A stretch of 64,000 bases of DNA from Rathayibacter agropyri (GCF_013249015.1 NZ_JABRPL010000002.1:62001-126000), one strand, 5' to 3'. Counted from the first letter of the stretch, positions 26,785 through 37,463 are shown. The notes: generated by a model not told the origin, from the letters alone. Numbers and translations are program-made.

Positions 26785-27140
26785 GGGGGCCTCCCCGCCG
26801 CCCGTTGCCGGGCGGTGCTTGACGGTGCCCGCGGGCACGAGAAGCGGGAAGCCGTTCGGGATGCCCGCCGTGAACCGGGCGGATCGTCGTCCGGACCCGC
26901 GTCCGGACGTGCAACCGCCTGGCGACGACTCTATGCGAGGTGGCGCGGGAGCGGAGGGTCGACACTCTATTCCCGCACGGTCCTCGGTCGACAGCTGTTC
27001 GTCACCGAGGTTCAGAACCCCGGATAGGCCGCCGACGCCGCCGACAGCGCATCTCAACCCCGGTGACAGACACGTCGGCCCGGCGGACGCGCCGGAATGG
27101 CGCCCGGCGATGTCGGAGGTCGGACGCCGCGCCGCAGAGG
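26785..27140. other. intergenic region without a supported gene
   Basis: I see no convincing coding frame here. Two copies of the 8-bp palindrome GTCCGGAC, 4 bp apart, sit at 26889-26908, upstream of the DUF7882-like gene. The rest is unremarkable high-GC DNA ending at the tRNA gene. Confidence 0.6.
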
Positions 27141-27214
27141 TGCCCCCACTGGGACTCGAACCCAGACTGAAACGATTTTAAGTCGTCTGCCTCTGCCGAT
27201 TGGGCTATGGGGGC
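27141..27214 (-). tRNA. tRNA-Leu(UAA), short variable loop
   Basis: Read on the minus strand: acceptor GCCCCCA/TGGGGGC with discriminator A, D-arm AGCCCAATCGGCAGAGGC, and an anticodon stem-loop GACGA-CTTAAAA-TCGTT giving anticodon TAA (Leu). The T-arm is CTGGG-TTCGAGT-CCCAG. The variable region is only about five bases, so this is a class I shape, whereas bacterial tRNA-Leu usually has a long class II variable arm. CCA is not encoded. Confidence 0.92.
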
Positions 27215-27256
27215 GACCCTGGAAGGCGCGAACTCTCGCGCCTCCCAGCGGCACTG

Positions 27257-28672
27257 TCAGGACGTGGCGGGCTCGCCACCGACCGGCACGGGAGCGCCGG
27301 CCTGGCCGGAACTCTGCGTCGGAGCCTGCGCGGCCGGGGCCTCGGCGGGAGCCGCCGGGCGCGGACGCGACGCATAGGTTTCGAAGGAGCCGCGCGGGTA
27401 CTCACGGGCCTCGATCGAGGCGATGTCGCGGCCGAGCCAGAGGTTGTTCCACCATCCCCCGACGACGCGGAACTTGCGCTCCCAGGACGGCATCGCAACG
27501 CCGTGGTAGCCGCGGTGCATGACCCAGGCGGGGAAACCCTTGATCGAGAGCTTGCCGGACTGGAAGACACCGATGCCGATGCCCAAGCCCGCAACCGCTC
27601 CAGCATTCTTGTGGAAGTAGTCGACCGGCTTCTCGCCGCGCAGGACCGCGGTGATGTTCTTGGCCATCAGCTTGCCCTGGCGGACGGCGTGCTGCGCATT
27701 GGGGACGCAGAAGCCGCCGACACCGCCGCCGGTGAGGTCGGGGACCGCCGTCGCATCGCCTGCACCCCAGGCACCCTCGATGATCACGTCGTCGTGGCCG
27801 ACGCGCAGGTCGGCCCGTACACGCAGACGGCCGCGCTCCTCGATAGGGAGGTCTGAGTTCTTGATCGACGGGTTGGCCATCACGCCCGCGGTCCAGATGA
27901 TGAGGTCCGACTCGAAGCTCTCACCGGTGGAGAGCTGGATGACGCCGTTCTCGGCCGACTTCAGCTGCGTGTCGAGGTGGACGGTGGCGCCGCGCTCATC
28001 GAGATTCTTCAGCACCCAGTGGCTGGTCTCGAGGGCGACCTCGGGCATGATCCGCCCCATCGCCTCGATGAGGTGGAACTGCGTCTCCTCGAAGTCGATC
28101 TCGGGGTAGCGCTTGAGCAGGGCGCTCGCGAAGGAGCGCAGCTCGGCGAAGACCTCGATGCCGGCGAAACCGCCCCCGACGACCGTGACGGTCAGCAGAC
28201 GGGAGCGCTCGGGGCCGGCCGGGAGAGTGGCGGCCTTGTCGAAGTTGGTCAGGATGCGGTCGCGGATGGCGATCGCCTCCTCGATCGTCTTGAGGCCGAT
28301 GGCGTTGTCGGCGACGCCCGGGATCGGGAACGTACGCGAGACGGAGCCGGCAGTGACGACGATCTGGTCGTAGACGAACTCGTACGGCTCCCCGACCGTC
28401 GGGGTGATTGTCGCCGTGCGAGCGGCGTGGTCGATCTTCGTTACCTTGGCGGCGAGGATCGCGGTCTTCTTCAGGTGGCGTCGGAGCGAGACGATCGCGT
28501 GGCGAGGCTCGATCGAGCCGGCCGCGACCTCGGGGAGGAAGGGCAAATACGCCATGTAGGGCAGGGGGTCGACGATCGTGACCTCTGCCTCGTTCGGGCG
28601 GAGCTGCTTCTCGAGCTTCCACGCGGTGTAGAAACCGGCGTAGCCGCCTCCGACGATCAGAATTTTGGGCAC
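27257..28672 (-). CDS. ndh: type II NADH dehydrogenase (NDH-2)
   Basis: A 471-residue membrane-associated flavoprotein that oxidises NADH and reduces menaquinone without pumping protons. The FAD motif ILIVGGGYAGFYTAW begins at the N-terminus and a second dinucleotide motif VTVVGGGFAGIEVFAEL lies near residue 165. The quinone-site signature WGAGDAT with PNAQHAVRQG is near 310. The GTG start at 28672 has GGAG 8 bp upstream and is preferred over a leader extending to 28714. The C-terminal 40 residues are Pro/Ala-rich and extend past the core family. Confidence 0.93.
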   Translation of the reverse strand: MPKILIVGGGYAGFYTAWKLEKQLRPNEAEVTIVDPLPYMAYLPFLPEVAAGSIEPRHAIVSLRRHLKKTAILAAKVTKIDHAARTATITPTVGEPYEFVYDQIVVTAGSVSRTFPIPGVADNAIGLKTIEEAIAIRDRILTNFDKAATLPAGPERSRLLTVTVVGGGFAGIEVFAELRSFASALLKRYPEIDFEETQFHLIEAMGRIMPEVALETSHWVLKNLDERGATVHLDTQLKSAENGVIQLSTGESFESDLIIWTAGVMANPSIKNSDLPIEERGRLRVRADLRVGHDDVIIEGAWGAGDATAVPDLTGGGVGGFCVPNAQHAVRQGKLMAKNITAVLRGEKPVDYFHKNAGAVAGLGIGIGVFQSGKLSIKGFPAWVMHRGYHGVAMPSWERKFRVVGGWWNNLWLGRDIASIEAREYPRGSFETYASRPRPAAPAEAPAAQAPTQSSGQAGAPVPVGGEPATS

Positions 28673-28790
28673 GGGTGAATCTCCAAGGGGAATGGACAAT
28701 GCGAACACCCCCATTAACGCGAAGTGCCCGCTCTCGATGCGGTGGCAGCACTGACCCCGACTGGGGACGAGCTTAGCGAAATAGGAGGGG

Positions 28791-29303
28791 CTACACGGCG
28801 AGCGCCGTGCAGGCGCAGCGCTCCGGGGACCAGCCGGCCCGCCCCAGGGCCAGGTCGCCGATCGGATTGACGCCGGGGCCGGCGGCGAGAGCGTGCGCGG
28901 CCAGCGCGTGCAGGCACTTCACCCGGGTGGGCATCCCGCCAGAGGAGATGCCGGCGATCTCGGGTACGGAGGCGACACTCTCGCGGTCGGCGAGGAACGC
29001 CCGGTGCGCGGCTGCGTACGCCGCACGCAGCGTGTCCTCCTGGGCGAGAAGCGCGGTGTACTCGACCATCACCTGCGTCGCCTCAAGCTGCGAGATCGCG
29101 GCTGTGGCTGCGGGGTGCGTCAGGTAGTAGAAGGTCGGAAATGGCGTGCCGTCAGACAGGCGCGGGCTGGTCGACACGACCGTCGGGTTACCGCAGACGC
29201 AACGGGCGCTGATCCCGATCACGTCGCGGGCGGGGCGGCCGAGCTGCGCGGAGACGACCGCGATATCGCGCTCGGACGGCGGATCGAAGGGGGGCGTGGT
29301 CAC
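28791..29303 (-). CDS. DUF501 domain-containing protein
   Basis: A 170-residue protein that starts with GTG 5 bp after GGAG. It matches the actinobacterial DUF501 family: QLGRPARDVIGISARCVCGNPTVV near the N-terminus, FPTFYYLTHP in the middle, and GMPTRVKCLHALAAHALAAGPGVNPIGD near the end. Paired cysteines and histidines suggest a metal site, but the function is unknown. It stands between ftsB-like and ndh on the same strand. DUF501, ftsB and eno form a conserved actinobacterial group. Confidence 0.88.
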   Translation of the reverse strand: MTTPPFDPPSERDIAVVSAQLGRPARDVIGISARCVCGNPTVVSTSPRLSDGTPFPTFYYLTHPAATAAISQLEATQVMVEYTALLAQEDTLRAAYAAAHRAFLADRESVASVPEIAGISSGGMPTRVKCLHALAAHALAAGPGVNPIGDLALGRAGWSPERCACTALAV

Positions 29304-29366
29304 GGGGGCTCCAGAGGACAAACGGCCGGGAGGACGTTTCAGTGTACGCAGGCGTGCGGCGCAGCC

Positions 29367-29978
29367 TCAGGGAGCGGGAGTCAGCTCCTGCGCCGTCGGC
29401 TCACCGAGGCCGGAGACCGCGATCGAGGAGAGCAGCGAGCCGGCCCAGTCGGTCGGTGTCTCCTGCACGGTATCGCTGGCGGGCTGCTCGGCCTGCTGGG
29501 CGACGGCGATGTCGTCGAGCACGAGGTAGCTGACCTCGCCAGGCATCACGAAGTAGAGGCGCTCGCGCGCCTGAGCGCGGATGAACGCGGGGTCGGACCA
29601 GCGCGTCCTCTCCTCATCGAGATTCTGCGACTGCGTCTTGGCGGCGTCGACCGTGCGCTGCAGGTCGGCGATCGCGGCACGCTGCTCCACGAAATTCTTG
29701 ATACCGGGAGCGAGAACGAAGACCGCCAAGATCATGATGGCCATCACCACAAGGGTGAATCCGGAGCCGCGCAGACCGGCGATCCAGGCGGAGGAGGGTG
29801 CGGCTGGCGGCTGTTTCGGGCGGGGGGCGCGAGGTGCGGAAGCGGCGTCAGACGTCGATCCGGAGCCCTTCACCGACCGCGTCGCTGTCGTCGTCTTCTG
29901 CGGTGCGGCGGCCGGAGCCGCGGCGGGTCGACGCGGTGCGCTGCCGGGAGCGGAGGGGCGGCGGGGCGGTTGGGCCAT
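29367..29978 (-). CDS. FtsB/DivIC-family septum formation initiator
   Basis: A 203-residue bitopic membrane protein. A Pro/Ala-rich cytoplasmic N-terminus (about 1-65) is followed by a single membrane segment (GFTLVVMAIMILAVFVLAPGI). A short coiled coil (QRAAIADLQRTVDAAKTQSQNLDEERTRW) comes next, then the DivIC signature DPAFIRAQARERLYFVMPGE. It should join the divisome with FtsL and FtsQ. It lies directly downstream of eno, the usual actinobacterial order. Confidence 0.9.
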   Translation of the reverse strand: MAQPPRRPSAPGSAPRRPAAAPAAAPQKTTTATRSVKGSGSTSDAASAPRAPRPKQPPAAPSSAWIAGLRGSGFTLVVMAIMILAVFVLAPGIKNFVEQRAAIADLQRTVDAAKTQSQNLDEERTRWSDPAFIRAQARERLYFVMPGEVSYLVLDDIAVAQQAEQPASDTVQETPTDWAGSLLSSIAVSGLGEPTAQELTPAP

Positions 29979-30024
29979 GAGCGAATACCTCCTCGAGCGC
30001 GATGAAGTGGGACAGGACGAGCAG

Positions 30025-30066
30025 CGGCCCCGGCGCCCACACCGACGTGCTGAGGCTCCGGGGCCG
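30025..30066 (-). terminator. hairpin downstream of eno
   Basis: A 9-bp perfect stem CGGCCCCGG/CCGGGGCCG with a 24-nt loop begins 17 bp after the eno stop, before the ftsB-like gene. It may attenuate readthrough rather than fully stop it. Confidence 0.45.
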
Positions 30067-30082
30067 TTCCGGCGGGGAGAGA

Positions 30083-31459
<1,377 letters not shown>

Positions 31460-31522
31460 CTAGACTCCCAGGGCCCGATCGGCCGGACGGCCTCGGCGCT
31501 CCCGCCCCACCGGAGGTTCCCC

Positions 31523-32050
31523 ATGACCACGACCGCCGCCGACCACGTCAACCGCCTCACCGCCGTCGTTCCGGACTTCCCCAGCCCGGGCATCCTGTTC
31601 CGCGACCTGACGCCGGTCTTCGGCGACGGTGAGGCACTCCGCGCGGTCGCCGACGCACTGATCGAGCCGTACCGCGGCCGGATCGACGCGATCGCAGGGG
31701 TGGAGGCGCGCGGCTTTCTCCTCGCCGCCGCCGCTGCCTATTCCGCAGGACTCGGCGTGGTCACGATCCGTAAGCCCGGCAAGCTGCCGCGGGCGGTCCT
31801 GCGGGAACGGGCGACTCTCGAGTACGGCGAGACGACGCTCGAGGTCCACGTGGATGCGGCCCCGCGCGGCTCCCGCCTGCTGCTGGTCGATGACGTGCTC
31901 GCGACCGGTGGCACGCTCGACGCGAGCCGCCGTCTCATCGACCGCGCCGGCTGGCGCCTCGAGGGCATCGCCGTCGTCATGGAGCTCGACGGGCTCGGCG
32001 GCCGCGAAGTGCTGGCCGGCCACCGCGTCGACGCGATCCTCACCGTCTGA
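31523..32050 (+). CDS. apt: adenine phosphoribosyltransferase
   Basis: A 175-residue purine-salvage enzyme that makes AMP from adenine and PRPP. It has the type I PRTase PRPP-binding loop VLLVDDVLATGGTL and the APT-specific N-terminal FPSPGILFRDLTPVF. The segment GVEARGFLLAAAAAY also matches. GGAGG precedes the ATG by 6 bp. Single gene, divergent from eno. Confidence 0.96.
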   Translation: MTTTAADHVNRLTAVVPDFPSPGILFRDLTPVFGDGEALRAVADALIEPYRGRIDAIAGVEARGFLLAAAAAYSAGLGVVTIRKPGKLPRAVLRERATLEYGETTLEVHVDAAPRGSRLLLVDDVLATGGTLDASRRLIDRAGWRLEGIAVVMELDGLGGREVLAGHRVDAILTV

Positions 32051-32080
32051 CCTGCCCCGTCGCTCCTGCTCTCCCGTCCC

Positions 32081-32138
32081 GCGAGATGCCACTTGCGCGA
32101 CAGGCCGGCGGAGGCATACCCAAGAGGCATCTCACGGG
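32081..32138. repeat. dispersed palindromic repeat, copy 1
   Basis: An imperfect inverted repeat with arms GCGAGATGCCACTTG and CAAGAGGCATCTCACG. It lies between the convergent ends of apt and an ABC permease gene. A closely related element occurs at 40321-40380. Confidence 0.85.
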
Positions 32139-32142
32139 AGGG

Positions 32143-33036
32143 TCAGGTGAGGGAGAGGGACATGCGGGAGAGGACGAAGGTCTCGATCACCTGAACCGCC
32201 ATGTAGAGGACGAGCGAGACGGCCGTCACGAGCACGACGGCCGACCAGACGTCGGCGAAGCGGGCCTGCGCCGACCAGGCGTTGATCGCCCCGCCGATGC
32301 CGGAGCCGGTGGAGAGCCACTCGGCGAGGAGCGCGCCGGTGATCGCTCCGGGAACCGAAATGCGAATCGCGGCGAAGAGCGAGGGCAGTGAGCCGGGGAT
32401 CGCGACCTTGCGGATCGCGGTGAGAGTACCGCCTCCATAGACCGCAACGACGTCGAGCATTTGCGGCGAGGCGTTGTTGAGGCCGAAGGCGATGGTCACC
32501 AGCGCGGGGAACAGCACGACGATCCCACCGATGACGGCGACGGAGGCGATCGAACCGGTGCCGAAGACCAGGATGATCAGCGGCGCCATAGCGATCAGCG
32601 GTACCGAGCGGAGCAGCATCGCGAACGGCATCAGCGCGTGCTCGAGGCCCTTGGAGAGCCGGAAGAGGATCGCGCCGAGAATCGCCACGATGAGCCCCGC
32701 CGCGAAGCCGATCAGCGCGTCGCCGATGGTCACCGCGAAAAGGCCCCCGAGTTCGGCGCGGTGCTCCGCTGCCTTCGCGTCCGTGACGAGGTGGTTCCAG
32801 ACGTCCCACGGCCCCTTGACGACGTACGACGAGACTCCACTGAAGAGCACGACGCCGATCCAGATTGCCAACACGATCACGATCGTCGAGAGGGCGACGA
32901 ACAGGCTCCTCCGAAGGCTCTTCAGCGTGGCGCCGAAGGCGGCCGTGCGCAGCTGCTTCCGCAGCTCGTCAACCGCGAGGATCGAGGTGGCCGTCGACTG
33001 CTCAGTCCGGTCGGGGACGGTGGTCGTCATGGTCAT
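32143..33036 (-). CDS. ABC transporter permease (SsuC/ThiX-type)
   Basis: A 297-residue inner-membrane permease with about six membrane spans. The EAA-like loop is IRKVAIPGSLPSLFAAIRISVPGAITG. The start at 33036 overlaps the upstream permease stop as ATGA. It is one of two permeases in a four-gene importer (substrate-binding protein, ATPase, two permeases) of the nitrate/sulfonate/thiamine-precursor family. All four genes are on the same strand and transcribed toward apt. Confidence 0.9.
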   Translation of the reverse strand: MTMTTTVPDRTEQSTATSILAVDELRKQLRTAAFGATLKSLRRSLFVALSTIVIVLAIWIGVVLFSGVSSYVVKGPWDVWNHLVTDAKAAEHRAELGGLFAVTIGDALIGFAAGLIVAILGAILFRLSKGLEHALMPFAMLLRSVPLIAMAPLIILVFGTGSIASVAVIGGIVVLFPALVTIAFGLNNASPQMLDVVAVYGGGTLTAIRKVAIPGSLPSLFAAIRISVPGAITGALLAEWLSTGSGIGGAINAWSAQARFADVWSAVVLVTAVSLVLYMAVQVIETFVLSRMSLSLT

Positions 33037-33860
33037 GCCCGCTTTCCGGAGGACCAGGGCGCAACGAGGCGCCCGATCCCCCCGACGATGCCGTAGCCAA
33101 GGAGCGCGACGCCCGCGCAGAGGAGGAACAGGGCCCAGACGCGGGGCGAGTTCAGCGAGACCTGCGCCGCGACCAGGATCGGCCCCACGCCCGTCTCGAT
33201 CTTGCCGAAGTACTCGCCGAGGATGGCACCGAGGAAGGCCGCGGGCACCGCGATTTGCAGCGCCGACAAGATGTTGGGCAGCGCCGCGATCAAGCGGACC
33301 TTGCGTAGCTGGGTGAAGCGCGAGCCTCCGTACACCGTGACCACGTCGAGCGCCGCCTTGTCGGCCGCCTTGAGCCCGAGCAGGCTGCCGACGACGGTCG
33401 TGAAGAAGACCGACAGCCCGGCGAGGAAGATCGCGGTGCCGCTCGGACGGCCCGGGGCGTCCGCACCGCCGAGGATCAGCAGCACGATCGCGCCGATGGC
33501 GACGATCGGCACGCAGTAGGTGATGACCGCGAGCTGCGAGACGACCCCCTCCAGCCAGGGCAGGACCAGCACCAGCGCCGAGAGCACCAGCGCGACCAGG
33601 TTGCCCCAGAAGTAGCCGACCGCAGCCTCGCCGATCGTCACGGAGAAGTTGCGCCAGTAGAAGCCGGCGCCGTCCTCCATCGCCGTCTGCACAACCTGAA
33701 CGGGGGTTGGGACCGGGGCGTACGTCGCGGCTCCGGTCGGGGCGGTCACGAGCGCGATGATCCACCAGGCGGCGACGATGACGGCGAGGCCGATCAGGCC
33801 GCTCAACCAGGGCGGGAGAGACAGGACGCGGCGCGGTGCGGCGGGGAGCGTGGTGACCAC
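33033..33860 (-). CDS. ABC transporter permease (SsuC/ThiX-type)
   Basis: A 275-residue permease with a GTG start. Six hydrophobic spans are visible and the cytoplasmic coupling loop is LRKVRLIAALPNILSALQIAVPAAFLGAILGEYFG. It lies 6 bp after the ATPase gene stop and overlaps the next permease by 4 bp. A second non-identical permease suggests a heterodimeric membrane channel. Confidence 0.9.
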   Translation of the reverse strand: MVTTLPAAPRRVLSLPPWLSGLIGLAVIVAAWWIIALVTAPTGAATYAPVPTPVQVVQTAMEDGAGFYWRNFSVTIGEAAVGYFWGNLVALVLSALVLVLPWLEGVVSQLAVITYCVPIVAIGAIVLLILGGADAPGRPSGTAIFLAGLSVFFTTVVGSLLGLKAADKAALDVVTVYGGSRFTQLRKVRLIAALPNILSALQIAVPAAFLGAILGEYFGKIETGVGPILVAAQVSLNSPRVWALFLLCAGVALLGYGIVGGIGRLVAPWSSGKRA

Positions 33861-33866
33861 GGGGCT

Positions 33867-34697
33867 CTAGACCTGGTCGTCCGTGGCCGCGCCGCCGTCG
33901 CCGAAGAGCAGCTCCGATGCCTGGTCGACGTAGGCGTGGAACTCGGGGGTGCGCTGCATCTCGGGAGTGCGCGGGCGGGGCAGGTCGATGTCGAGAATCT
34001 CCTTGACCCGGCCGGGCCGCGGGCTCATCACGGCGACGCGGTCCGAGAGGAAGATCGCCTCCGAGATGCCGTGTGTGACGAGCAGAGTCGTCGCCGACTT
34101 CTCGGTCCAGATCCGCAGCAACTCGAGGTTGAGCTTCTGCCGCGTCATGTCATCGAGCGCGCCGAACGGCTCGTCGAGCAGCAGCACGTCGGGCTTAAGG
34201 ATGAGACAGCGGGCGATCGACACGCGCTGGCGCATGCCTCCCGAGAGCTGAGCAGGTTTGGCTTTCTCGAAGCCGCGCAGACCCACGAGGTCGATGAGTT
34301 CGTCGACGTACGCCTGGTCGACCGGCTTCCCCGCGATCTCGAACGGCAATCGGATGTTCGCCGTCACGCTGCGCCACGGCAGGAGGGCATGGTCCTGGAA
34401 GGCGATGCCGAGTTTGTTGTCGCGGCGCAGCTCCTGCGGGGTGCGGCCGTCGACCCGAATGGATCCGGCGGTCGGCTCCTCCAGCCCGGCGAGGATGCGC
34501 AGGATCGTCGATTTGCCGCAGCCCGAGGGGCCCAGGAGCGCGAGAAAGCTGCCCTGATCGGTGTGCAGATCGGTGTCGTGCAGCGCCGCGACGCTGCGCG
34601 AGCCCATCCGGAACGTCTTCGACAGACCGTGGATCTGGATGCCGGTGCCGCCGGCACCCTGGTCGCGCAGGGTGCCGGCGTCGGTCGTGTCGGTCAC
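33867..34697 (-). CDS. ABC transporter ATP-binding protein (SsuB/TauB/ThiZ-type)
   Basis: A 276-residue ATPase. Walker A is GPSGCGKST, the Q-loop lies in [15 protein letters not shown], the signature motif is LSGGMRQR, Walker B is [12 protein letters not shown], and the switch His is in LVTHGISEA. It powers uptake with the adjacent permeases and the binding protein immediately upstream. Confidence 0.93.
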   Translation of the reverse strand: MTDTTDAGTLRDQGAGGTGIQIHGLSKTFRMGSRSVAALHDTDLHTDQGSFLALLGPSGCGKSTILRILAGLEEPTAGSIRVDGRTPQELRRDNKLGIAFQDHALLPWRSVTANIRLPFEIAGKPVDQAYVDELIDLVGLRGFEKAKPAQLSGGMRQRVSIARCLILKPDVLLLDEPFGALDDMTRQKLNLELLRIWTEKSATTLLVTHGISEAIFLSDRVAVMSPRPGRVKEILDIDLPRPRTPEMQRTPEFHAYVDQASELLFGDGGAATDDQV

Positions 34698-34722
34698 GAG
34701 TTGTGCCCTCCGTGGATCAGGA

Positions 34723-35814
34723 TCAGGCCGCGTACTTCAGCAGATCGGGGTTCGCCTCGTAGACCTCGGCGAGGAGGGTCAGGTCGAAGAGATCCTCGGC
34801 CGTCACGTCGATCCCGGCACCCGCAAGGGACGCGATGGTCTCGCCCTGGAGCGTCGTGGAAATGGTGAAGAGGCCGTGTGTGACCGTCTCGTTGGAGACG
34901 ACCAGCTCCTGGGCCTGGATGGTGGCGCCCTTCTTCGAGGACTCCTCGTTGAGGCCGAGGTCTTTGCCGTAGTTCTCGACGGCGAGCATCGCGCCCGCCT
35001 CCGGGTCGTTGACCGCGTCGGTCCAGCCCTTGATCTCGGCGACGAGGAACGCCTTCAGGGCCTCGCGCTTCTCGGCAATCGCCTGCTCGGTGACCGAGAA
35101 GGTCTCCGCGACGAACGGGAGGCCGTTATCGGCGAAGGGCAGGTTGACGACCTCATAGCCCTCGGCCGCGACCGTGATCGCCTCGTTGGTCAGGTACGCG
35201 ATGAAGCCGTCGACGGTGCCGTTGACGAGAACCGAGGGGTCGTACTCGACCGGGACGACGGTGAGGTCGGATTCGGAGAGGCCGTTCGCCTTGAGCAGAG
35301 CCTGGAAGAGGGACGTGTTCGACGCTTGAACGCCGATCTTCTTACCCGCGAGGTCGGCCGGCGTGGCGATGTTGCCCGCGGTCGTGATCGAGAGGACCGT
35401 GAAGGGGTTCTTCTGATAGGTCGCGCCAATGATCTTCAGCGGCGCTTCCTGCTGGGCGATCGCGGTGCCGATCGAGACGGCGTCGCTCAGCGCAACATCC
35501 GCACCGCCCGAGAGCAGTTCGGCGACACCGGTCGACGGGCCGGGGGTGAGAGTGACGCCCGAGAGGCCGGCGGCGGTGAAGTAGCCCTTCGAGTCGGCGA
35601 AGTATTCGCCCGCGAACTCCTCATTCTTGATCCAGGACAGCTGGACTTTTAGGGTGCCGAGGCTGCCGCCCTCGCCGGCCGCGGCACCGGAGGAATCGGA
35701 CGCGCACGAGGCGAGGACGGAGGTTCCGCCGATTGCGAGGCCAGCCACGCCCGCCATGCGGAAAAGACTGCGGCGATCGAATTTCACGGCGGTGCGGAGG
35801 GGCGACAGGGTCAA
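34723..35814 (-). CDS. ABC transporter substrate-binding lipoprotein, NMT1/THI5-like
   Basis: A 363-residue extracytoplasmic binding protein. The TTG start at 35814 has GGAG 6 bp upstream. The N-terminus has a twin-arginine [11 protein letters not shown] segment followed by a hydrophobic stretch and a lipobox LASC, so Tat-dependent lipoprotein export is likely. The mature part starts with the ThiY-like pattern [23 protein letters not shown], then [24 protein letters not shown]. Members bind pyrimidine precursors, riboflavin or sulfonates. No thiamine riboswitch is visible upstream, so the ligand remains open. Confidence 0.9.
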   Translation of the reverse strand: MTLSPLRTAVKFDRRSLFRMAGVAGLAIGGTSVLASCASDSSGAAAGEGGSLGTLKVQLSWIKNEEFAGEYFADSKGYFTAAGLSGVTLTPGPSTGVAELLSGGADVALSDAVSIGTAIAQQEAPLKIIGATYQKNPFTVLSITTAGNIATPADLAGKKIGVQASNTSLFQALLKANGLSESDLTVVPVEYDPSVLVNGTVDGFIAYLTNEAITVAAEGYEVVNLPFADNGLPFVAETFSVTEQAIAEKREALKAFLVAEIKGWTDAVNDPEAGAMLAVENYGKDLGLNEESSKKGATIQAQELVVSNETVTHGLFTISTTLQGETIASLAGAGIDVTAEDLFDLTLLAEVYEANPDLLKYAA

Positions 35815-35983
35815 AGGGGACTCCTCGGGTGGGATCGTCGGGCTGCTGCGGTGCGCGGGTCGCGGCGAGGTACCCGCGCGGGCACGCTACGACGCGCCGG
35901 TCGGGTGCCTCGACGCTATCCTTCGGAGATTTCTCAGGTGTGTCCGCAGATTTCACGGGTATTAAGGCGCTCACGGAACCGCC

Positions 35984-36024
35984 GAGGATCCGACCGTCCG
36001 CTCGCGGGCGACCGGCGGATCCTC
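35984..36024 (-). terminator. hairpin after hisS
   Basis: A perfect 9-bp stem GAGGATCCG/CGGATCCTC with further internal pairing lies 7-47 bp after the hisS stop. It separates hisS from the substrate-binding protein gene. Confidence 0.6.
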
Positions 36025-36030
36025 AACACC

Positions 36031-37314
36031 TCAGCCGAGGTCTTTGAAGGCTAAATTCTCGACCTCGGTCGCCTCCCGCGGGACGAGCGCGAAGCGAGTG
36101 AAGCCCGCGGCGGCGGCCCGGTCGAGCAGCGGAGTGAGGTTCTTCGCCCGACGCTCGAGCCGCACGCGCGACCCCCGAGCGATCAACTCCTGTTTGAGTG
36201 CGAGCAGGTGCTCGGGCGCGGCGTCGCGCTCGTGCACCAGGACGACCGCATCGGCGCGGGCGGACTCGGTCGCCCCGATGAGCTCAACGATGCGCTCGAA
36301 GCCGATCGAGAAGCCGCAGGCCGGCACATCCTGGCCGAGGAAGCGGCCGATCATCCCGTCGTAGCGTCCGCCACCGCCGACTGAGGAGCCGGAGGACGGG
36401 TGCGCGATCTCAAAGATCGTGCCGGTGTAATACCCCATCCCGCGCACGAGGGTGGGGTCGAAGCGAAGCGAGACGCCAGCGGGCAGCGAGCGGAGCGACC
36501 GCGCGAGCGTGTCGAGCGCGAGCACCGCCTCCGGGTCGATCCCCTCGGGCAGCATGCTGAGGATCGCGGCATGCTCCAGTGCCACTCCCCCGGCGGCGAC
36601 TGCTTCCTCGATCTGTGCGAGGTAGCCGCCCAGCACCGCCGCGGCGTCTGGACCGTCGGCTTCGAGCTCGGCTACCACTCCGGACGCTCCGATCTTGTCG
36701 AGCTTGTCGATCGAGATCAGCGCCGGGCCGAAGCGCTCGGGCGCGAAGCCGCAGTGTTCGAGAATTCCGGTGAGGATGCTGCGGTCGTTGATCCGGATGG
36801 TGCATTCGCGCAGACCCAGGGTGTCGAGAGCAGCGGCGGTCGCGGTGATCAGCTCGACCTCGGCCAACTGACCAGGCTCGCCGATGATGTCGATGTCGCA
36901 CTGCACGAACTGCCGGTAGCGACCCTTCTGTGGGCGCTCCGCCCGCCACACCGGGGCGATCTGCACCGAGCGGAACACCGACGGCAGCTCGGCACGGTGC
37001 GAGGCGTAGAAGCGGGCGAGCGGCACGGTGAGGTCGAAGCGCAGGCCCAGGTCGGCGAGAGCGGAGGCGTCGGCGACGGCGGCGAGGTCGTCGCGGGTCA
37101 GCCCGCGGCGCAGCACGCTGAAGGCAAGCTTCTCGTTGTCACCGCCGAGGCCGGAGTGCAGGCGCTCGAAGTCTTCGACGACCGGGGTCTCGATCTCGTC
37201 GAACCCGTGCGCGGTGTACACGCGGCGGATGACGCCCAGCGCGTGCTCGCGCTTCGCCTTGTCTGCCGGGAGGAAATCGCGCATGCCGCGGGGCGGGGTG
37301 ATCGGGGAGGCCAT
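36031..37314 (-). CDS. hisS: histidyl-tRNA synthetase
   Basis: A 427-residue class II synthetase that charges tRNA-His. It starts MASPITPPRGMRDFLPADK. Motif 2 reads FRSVQIAPVWRAERPQKGRYRQFVQCDIDIIG, the His-binding motifs are VRGMGYYTGTIFE and GGGRYDGMIG, and motif 3 is CGFSIGFERIVELI. The C-terminal anticodon-binding domain is complete (VLVHERDAAPEHLL onward). A hairpin follows the stop. Confidence 0.97.
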   Translation of the reverse strand: MASPITPPRGMRDFLPADKAKREHALGVIRRVYTAHGFDEIETPVVEDFERLHSGLGGDNEKLAFSVLRRGLTRDDLAAVADASALADLGLRFDLTVPLARFYASHRAELPSVFRSVQIAPVWRAERPQKGRYRQFVQCDIDIIGEPGQLAEVELITATAAALDTLGLRECTIRINDRSILTGILEHCGFAPERFGPALISIDKLDKIGASGVVAELEADGPDAAAVLGGYLAQIEEAVAAGGVALEHAAILSMLPEGIDPEAVLALDTLARSLRSLPAGVSLRFDPTLVRGMGYYTGTIFEIAHPSSGSSVGGGGRYDGMIGRFLGQDVPACGFSIGFERIVELIGATESARADAVVLVHERDAAPEHLLALKQELIARGSRVRLERRAKNLTPLLDRAAAAGFTRFALVPREATEVENLAFKDLG

Positions 37315-37354
37315 GACGGCGATTCTCCCAGATCGGCCGGGGCGGGTCGGCGAC

Positions 37355-37384
37355 GGCTGCGGCTGCGGCTGCGGCTGCGGCTGC
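37355..37384. repeat. five tandem copies of the hexanucleotide GGCTGC
   Basis: A perfect 5-copy run followed by a GACTGC variant, 41 bp upstream of the hisS start codon. Likely prone to slippage; copy number could affect spacing between the promoter and the hisS ribosome-binding site. Confidence 0.9.
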
Positions 37385-37393
37385 GACTGCGAC

Positions 37394-37459
37394 GCAACGT
37401 CAGCTGAGACTGAGTCTCATCTGCCATCGTGGACGAGGTGCACTCTCAGCTGACGTTGC
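37394..37459. repeat. perfect 16-bp inverted repeat with nested palindrome, between mazG and hisS
   Basis: Arms GCAACGTCAGCTGAGA (37394-37409) and TCTCAGCTGACGTTGC (37444-37459) are exact reverse complements separated by 34 bp. A smaller palindrome GAGAC-TGA-GTCTC (37406-37418) overlaps the left arm. It may act as mazG terminator, hisS leader control, or be a small mobile repeat. Confidence 0.85.
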
Positions 37460-37463
37460 GCCG

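Noticed and set aside
35815-36030. Thiamine (TPP) riboswitch upstream of the NMT1-type importer
   Set aside because: An ACCTGAGA-like string is present on the minus strand, but the paired conserved TPP core elements are not. The hairpin there is better read as the hisS terminator.
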